A DNA stretch of 18,040 nucleotides, from the NCBI GenBank assembly GCA_002715785.1, contig PBAA01000029.1, positions 1 to 18,040 on the forward strand. Reading direction: 5' to 3'. This document shows positions 15,255 through 18,040 of this stretch, piece by piece. The translations under genes were made by a program, and so were the position numbers. The stretch is from Gammaproteobacteria bacterium (lineage in GTDB: Bacteria; Pseudomonadota; Gammaproteobacteria; Pseudomonadales; Azotimanducaceae). The notes below the pieces were generated by a model that did not search any database, was not told where the DNA came from, and saw only the letters and a program-made list of their open reading frames with translations. Numbering within the stretch: position 1 is the stretch's first letter; each line of letters starts with the position of its first letter.

Positions 15255-16433
15255 TTAGCGCGCAGCAACATCTTCAGTCCGTCGCTCGGGAAGTGTGTAG
15301 TCCAAGCTGTATATCCGTTTGACGTTGTCGCCAAGTACTTTGTTCCGCGTTGCTGAGCTCAATCGTTCCGCATATGTCGTCAGATCATCTACCCACGTAT
15401 GTGGGTGATCTGGATGCGGGTAGTCCGTAGCCCACATGAAATTATCGGCGCCGACATGATCCACGATGAATGGCACGGCAGTTTCATCGGGGTCTCCGGA
15501 GATAAAGCACTGACGTCGAAAATACTCCCTGACAGGAGGCTTTTTACCGGTTATCGAAGCCGAATACGCTTCCAACCGATCAAGCAATGGCCCAATCCAA
15601 CCCGAGCCTGCTTCCAATACGCCCAATTGTAGTGTGGGAAATCGATCGAGGGTCCCGAGCGCAAAAAACGAGATAAGGGCTTGTTGCACAATTGAACGAA
15701 GCCAAATCATGCCCGCCATACCAACACCTTCTGGCGGCCAGTCGAAAATACCACTAGCCGTACCATATGGATGGAAGGTTGGATGGATAGCCAGCGGCAC
15801 GTCGAGTTCAGTGCATTTCTTGAATAACACGTCATGATCCGAGTGGCCGTGAATCACCCTATTATGGTTAAACGGATTTACCCACGCGCCTCGGCATCCA
15901 TCTTTGACCGCGCGCTCGAGTTCCTTCGCCGACCCGCTAGGATCTAATAGTGTGAGCATGGCGATGGGCACTAGCCGACCACCGGAGCTTCGGCAAAAAT
16001 CGGCGATCCACCGATTGTACGCCCTGGCATAAGCCAAACTGATCGATGGGTCCGTCTCTTCGACTTCCCATAACAGTCCGATCGTCGGATACAGCAAGAC
16101 ACACTCGAGGTTTTCTTGGTCCATTAACGAGATGCGCTCTGAGGCGTCGCAAGCCCCAAACGGCATACTGTCGGCGTAACGGCGTTCTGGGCTCGGCATC
16201 AAATTCTCTTCGCCCATCGCTCCCATAATGCCAAGGCTGCCTCTGCTCGTGAATTTGGAAGGCGTTCCATTGATCTCTAGATACTCGAGGCCATCGTCGT
16301 CGACTTTGATGCGCAACGCGCGTTCCTTGAATTCGTTTTCGAGGTACGTTTCCCAAAGGTCGGGTGGTTCTAAAATATGTCCGTCGGCATCGATTGTGCC
16401 GTCATACGGGAATCGCTTGATTTCGTATGGCAT
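15255..16433 (-). CDS. Amidohydrolase-2 family metal-dependent hydrolase/decarboxylase
   Basis: With the ATG at 16433 the protein has 392 residues. The frame stays open for 30 more codons upstream, but GGAGG ten bases before this ATG and the usual family N-terminus (IDADGHILEPPDLWETYL) argue for the shorter form. The metal site is complete: Asp17 and His19, His217 in AIHPTFHPYG, Glu274 in VLEAGSGWIGP and Asp337 in WATDYPHPDHP. It belongs to the same broad family as the pair at 10105-12198 but is clearly diverged from both. No signal peptide is present, so it acts in the cytoplasm. It is the first gene of the leftward operon with the CoA transferase, so its product may be the acid that is then activated with CoA (inference). 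Substrate unknown. Confidence 0.92.
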   Translation of the reverse strand: MPYEIKRFPYDGTIDADGHILEPPDLWETYLENEFKERALRIKVDDDGLEYLEINGTPSKFTSRGSLGIMGAMGEENLMPSPERRYADSMPFGACDASERISLMDQENLECVLLYPTIGLLWEVEETDPSISLAYARAYNRWIADFCRSSGGRLVPIAMLTLLDPSGSAKELERAVKDGCRGAWVNPFNHNRVIHGHSDHDVLFKKCTELDVPLAIHPTFHPYGTASGIFDWPPEGVGMAGMIWLRSIVQQALISFFALGTLDRFPTLQLGVLEAGSGWIGPLLDRLEAYSASITGKKPPVREYFRRQCFISGDPDETAVPFIVDHVGADNFMWATDYPHPDHPHTWVDDLTTYAERLSSATRNKVLGDNVKRIYSLDYTLPERRTEDVAAR

Positions 16434-16656
16434 TAGCTCGTTCCCTCCTTCGACTTGTCTTAACCATATCTTAGTTTTAGAAGTGAGGACGATCTTTTTA
16501 CGAGGCAATCGAAGACGTCTCAAATTCGAGAGAGGCGGAGGTGCTACTTACTAGAATCTATTTGATATAACTCTCATATTCTATTGTTATTACTATCTTT
16601 TTATTGTTATCAAATAGACGCTAGACGTTCAGAGTGACGCTTCGTATTATGAATTC
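16434..16656. promoter_or_regulatory. AT-rich divergent promoter region with repeats
   Basis: This 223-base stretch separates the leftward amidohydrolase from the rightward cupin lipoprotein. The part from about 16550 to 16620 is very AT-rich. It carries an 11-bp inverted repeat (16557-16567 with 16608-16618) and two direct copies of TATTGTTAT at 16582-16590 and 16602-16610, 20 bases apart. This arrangement looks like a binding region for a dimeric regulator, but none is encoded nearby. Confidence 0.6.
16557..16618. repeat. 11-bp inverted repeat with nested 9-bp direct repeat
   Basis: The arms are TCTATTTGATA (16557-16567) and TATCAAATAGA (16608-16618), a perfect match with 40 bases between them. 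Skipping two bases lets the pairing extend by AC/GT on the inner side. Nested within are two copies of TATTGTTAT with a 20-base period, two helical turns, the second overlapping the right arm. The regular spacing suggests protein binding rather than a terminator, since it lies between divergent genes. Confidence 0.6.
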
Positions 16657-17346
16657 ATGAATCAAGTACTGGTGCTCATCGCGTTACCTCTCGTTCTTGT
16701 CGGCTGTTTCCAAAATGACGACAACACCATATCGACCTCTACCCTAGTCGCTCCCGATCACTATCAAATCGAATTTGAGAATGACTATGTACGGGTGATC
16801 AGAGTCACCTACGGTCCGGGAGACGCTTCCGCAATGCACTCACATGCACCGTTTGTGGGAGTCACATTAACGGGCGGCCAAAGCACGTTCATCGGATTAG
16901 ACGGCATTACCGAATCCCGTCCCGAAAATTTCCGCGGAGACATCATAGACGGTGATTTAAACCCTCATTCCGTGACCAGTATTTCAAAGGCGAGCCAGGA
17001 AAGCGTGTTCGTTGAGATTAAAAGTCCATATCCCACACAAGATCAAAGCGTTCCTAATGCGGTTCGTGCGGACCCGGTTAACGCCACGATCGAACTCGAG
17101 CGTCCTGACGTACGCGTGGTGCGCATTAAAAGTCCAGCCGGCCATGAAACGCCGATTCACTCCCATAAAGCGGGCGTTTCCGTCGCACTAACCGATATGA
17201 ACGTTGCCGTGACTTCGGCGTCCGGCGAAGTCAACGAGATTTCCAGACCTGCGGGCGATGCGATTTGGGCTGAAGCCAGAGGTGCACATCGGGGCAAGAA
17301 TCTGAGCGACAAACCTCTTGAAGTCATTTTTTTTGAACTTCCCTAA
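16657..17346 (+). CDS. Two-repeat cupin lipoprotein, function unknown
   Basis: A 229-residue protein with a lipoprotein signal ending LVGC (Cys17), so it is probably anchored in the periplasm. The mature part is two copies of one cupin-like unit. Repeat 1 has DYVRVIRVTYGPGDASAMHSH (43-63) and ends NPHSV (102-106). Repeat 2 has DVRVVRIKSPAGHETPIHSH (151-170) and ends GAHRGKNL. Each repeat offers HxH (His61/63 and His168/170) and a late histidine (His104 and His211). The glutamate normally four to five residues after HxH is missing in both, so metal ligation would use three histidines. Bicupins range from dioxygenases and isomerases to binding proteins; the role here cannot be assigned. A three-codon ORF (ATG at 16649) ends in a TGA overlapping the start codon. 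No strong ribosome-binding site is seen. It is divergent from the third amidohydrolase. Confidence 0.85.
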   Translation: MNQVLVLIALPLVLVGCFQNDDNTISTSTLVAPDHYQIEFENDYVRVIRVTYGPGDASAMHSHAPFVGVTLTGGQSTFIGLDGITESRPENFRGDIIDGDLNPHSVTSISKASQESVFVEIKSPYPTQDQSVPNAVRADPVNATIELERPDVRVVRIKSPAGHETPIHSHKAGVSVALTDMNVAVTSASGEVNEISRPAGDAIWAEARGAHRGKNLSDKPLEVIFFELP

Positions 17347-17365
17347 GCTGCTCACCACCGCAACT

Positions 17366-18040
17366 TCATCCTCCACGATCATTTAGCCATCCGACGATTA
17401 GATCAGCGACGTGGGCTCTTGCTCCATCAGGAGCTTGCAAGTAATGATCACCGGGAACCATCTCAATCGTTTTATCGAGTGAGCCGAGGCTGTCGTAGAT
17501 AAGCCGTGCATCGCTAGGAAACACACCCGAATCTGCCAAGCTTTGTATAACCAAGGCCGGTTCAACGATTCGGGCGAGGTGCGGTCCGCCGCAACAAAAT
17601 GAATCCGACAAGCTCCACATCGATAACCAGGTCCGTAACGTATTGGTTAACCCAATTCCTTGAGGACCATAATTCGCCCTTCTAGGATCTCCCGCATAGC
17701 ACCAATTTTGCCGTCGTTCCGAAGGATCGATAGTGGCGTCCACGAAACGAAGATCGGCCCAGGTGCGATATAGGTTAAAACCACGATCGAACATGCTATG
17801 ACCCTTCAATCGAGCTAATTCCGAATGACACCAAGCCGTGATGCGGTCATTTCTCTGTGTTTGCGCTATTCGATACCGCTCAACGAATTCGCGTAGGTAA
17901 GGAGGTCCATTAGTCTCGCTGTACATGTCGAGTTCGGGATCAACCGAAGCAGGGTCCGACTCGTTCGTAACAGACGGATCAAACCACGAAGTTAGAACTT
18001 CGGGCCGGCCAGCATGTGCGCAAAGCGACACGTAATATTC
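17366..18040 (-). CDS. Alpha/beta hydrolase, C-terminal part (start beyond window)
   Basis: The reverse frame is open from the right edge to a stop at 17366, about 224 codons. The GTG at 18031 is internal, since the frame continues upstream to the edge without a stop. The region AHAGRPEVLTSWFDPSVTNE looks like a lid or cap segment of an alpha/beta hydrolase. The C-terminus has EPALVIQSLADSGVFP, where the acid of the catalytic triad is normally found, and EMVPGDHYL, where the His is the expected catalytic base. The nucleophile elbow (GxSxG) must lie outside the window, so activity cannot be judged. Two adjacent cysteines (SFCCGG) are unusual but unexplained. It converges on the cupin gene with 19 bases between stops. 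It is another hydrolase in a hydrolase-rich region, with unknown substrate. Confidence 0.78.
   Translation of the reverse strand, partial: EYYVSLCAHAGRPEVLTSWFDPSVTNESDPASVDPELDMYSETNGPPYLREFVERYRIAQTQRNDRITAWCHSELARLKGHSMFDRGFNLYRTWADLRFVDATIDPSERRQNWCYAGDPRRANYGPQGIGLTNTLRTWLSMWSLSDSFCCGGPHLARIVEPALVIQSLADSGVFPSDARLIYDSLGSLDKTIEMVPGDHYLQAPDGARAHVADLIVGWLNDRGG

Noticed and set aside
15255..16523. Longer 422-residue start for the third amidohydrolase
   Set aside because: The added 30 residues are basic and unlike the family N-terminus, while a strong GGAGG precedes the internal ATG at 16433.

Overview
The window looks like chromosomal DNA from a Gram-negative heterotroph, most likely a gammaproteobacterium and perhaps marine. 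The evidence is a TonB-dependent outer-membrane receptor, three or four proteins with lipoprotein or Sec signal peptides, and compact operons with near-neutral base composition. That taxonomic call is inference. No rRNA, tRNA, insertion sequence, integrase, CRISPR array or transcription-factor gene was seen. The content is a dense collection of catabolic hydrolases and oxidoreductases.

Left part (1-6094): a TonB-dependent receptor, cut by the left edge, is read leftward. Divergently, reading rightward, are an esterase-D-like lipoprotein, an APC-type amino-acid/amine permease and an amidase-signature hydrolase with a signal peptide. Together they suggest an import-and-cleave module: outer-membrane uptake, ester or amide hydrolysis in the periplasm, then transport across the inner membrane. 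The intergenic region carries a perfect 8-bp inverted repeat.

Middle part (6182-10081): a leftward operon holds a membrane-anchored type-B carboxylesterase, a short-chain dehydrogenase and a VOC (glyoxalase-fold) protein. The last two genes overlap by GTGA. Divergent from it is a lipoprotein of unknown function.

Right part (10105-16433): two adjacent leftward amidohydrolase-2 genes, one with a canonical metal site and one without. Next come a rightward cytochrome P450, a leftward acetyl-CoA hydrolase/CoA-transferase family gene and a third amidohydrolase-2 gene upstream of it in the same operon. This set (P450, CoA transferase, three TIM-barrel hydrolases/decarboxylases, plus the SDR and VOC proteins) fits breakdown of a terpenoid, steroid-like or aromatic carboxylic compound. 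The substrate cannot be read from sequence.

Right end (16657-18040): a lipoprotein made of two cupin repeats, divergent from the third amidohydrolase across an AT-rich region with an 11-bp inverted repeat and a 20-bp-period direct repeat, and then the C-terminal part of an alpha/beta hydrolase cut by the right edge. Several genes use GTG or TTG starts (permease, VOC protein, carboxylesterase, CoA transferase).
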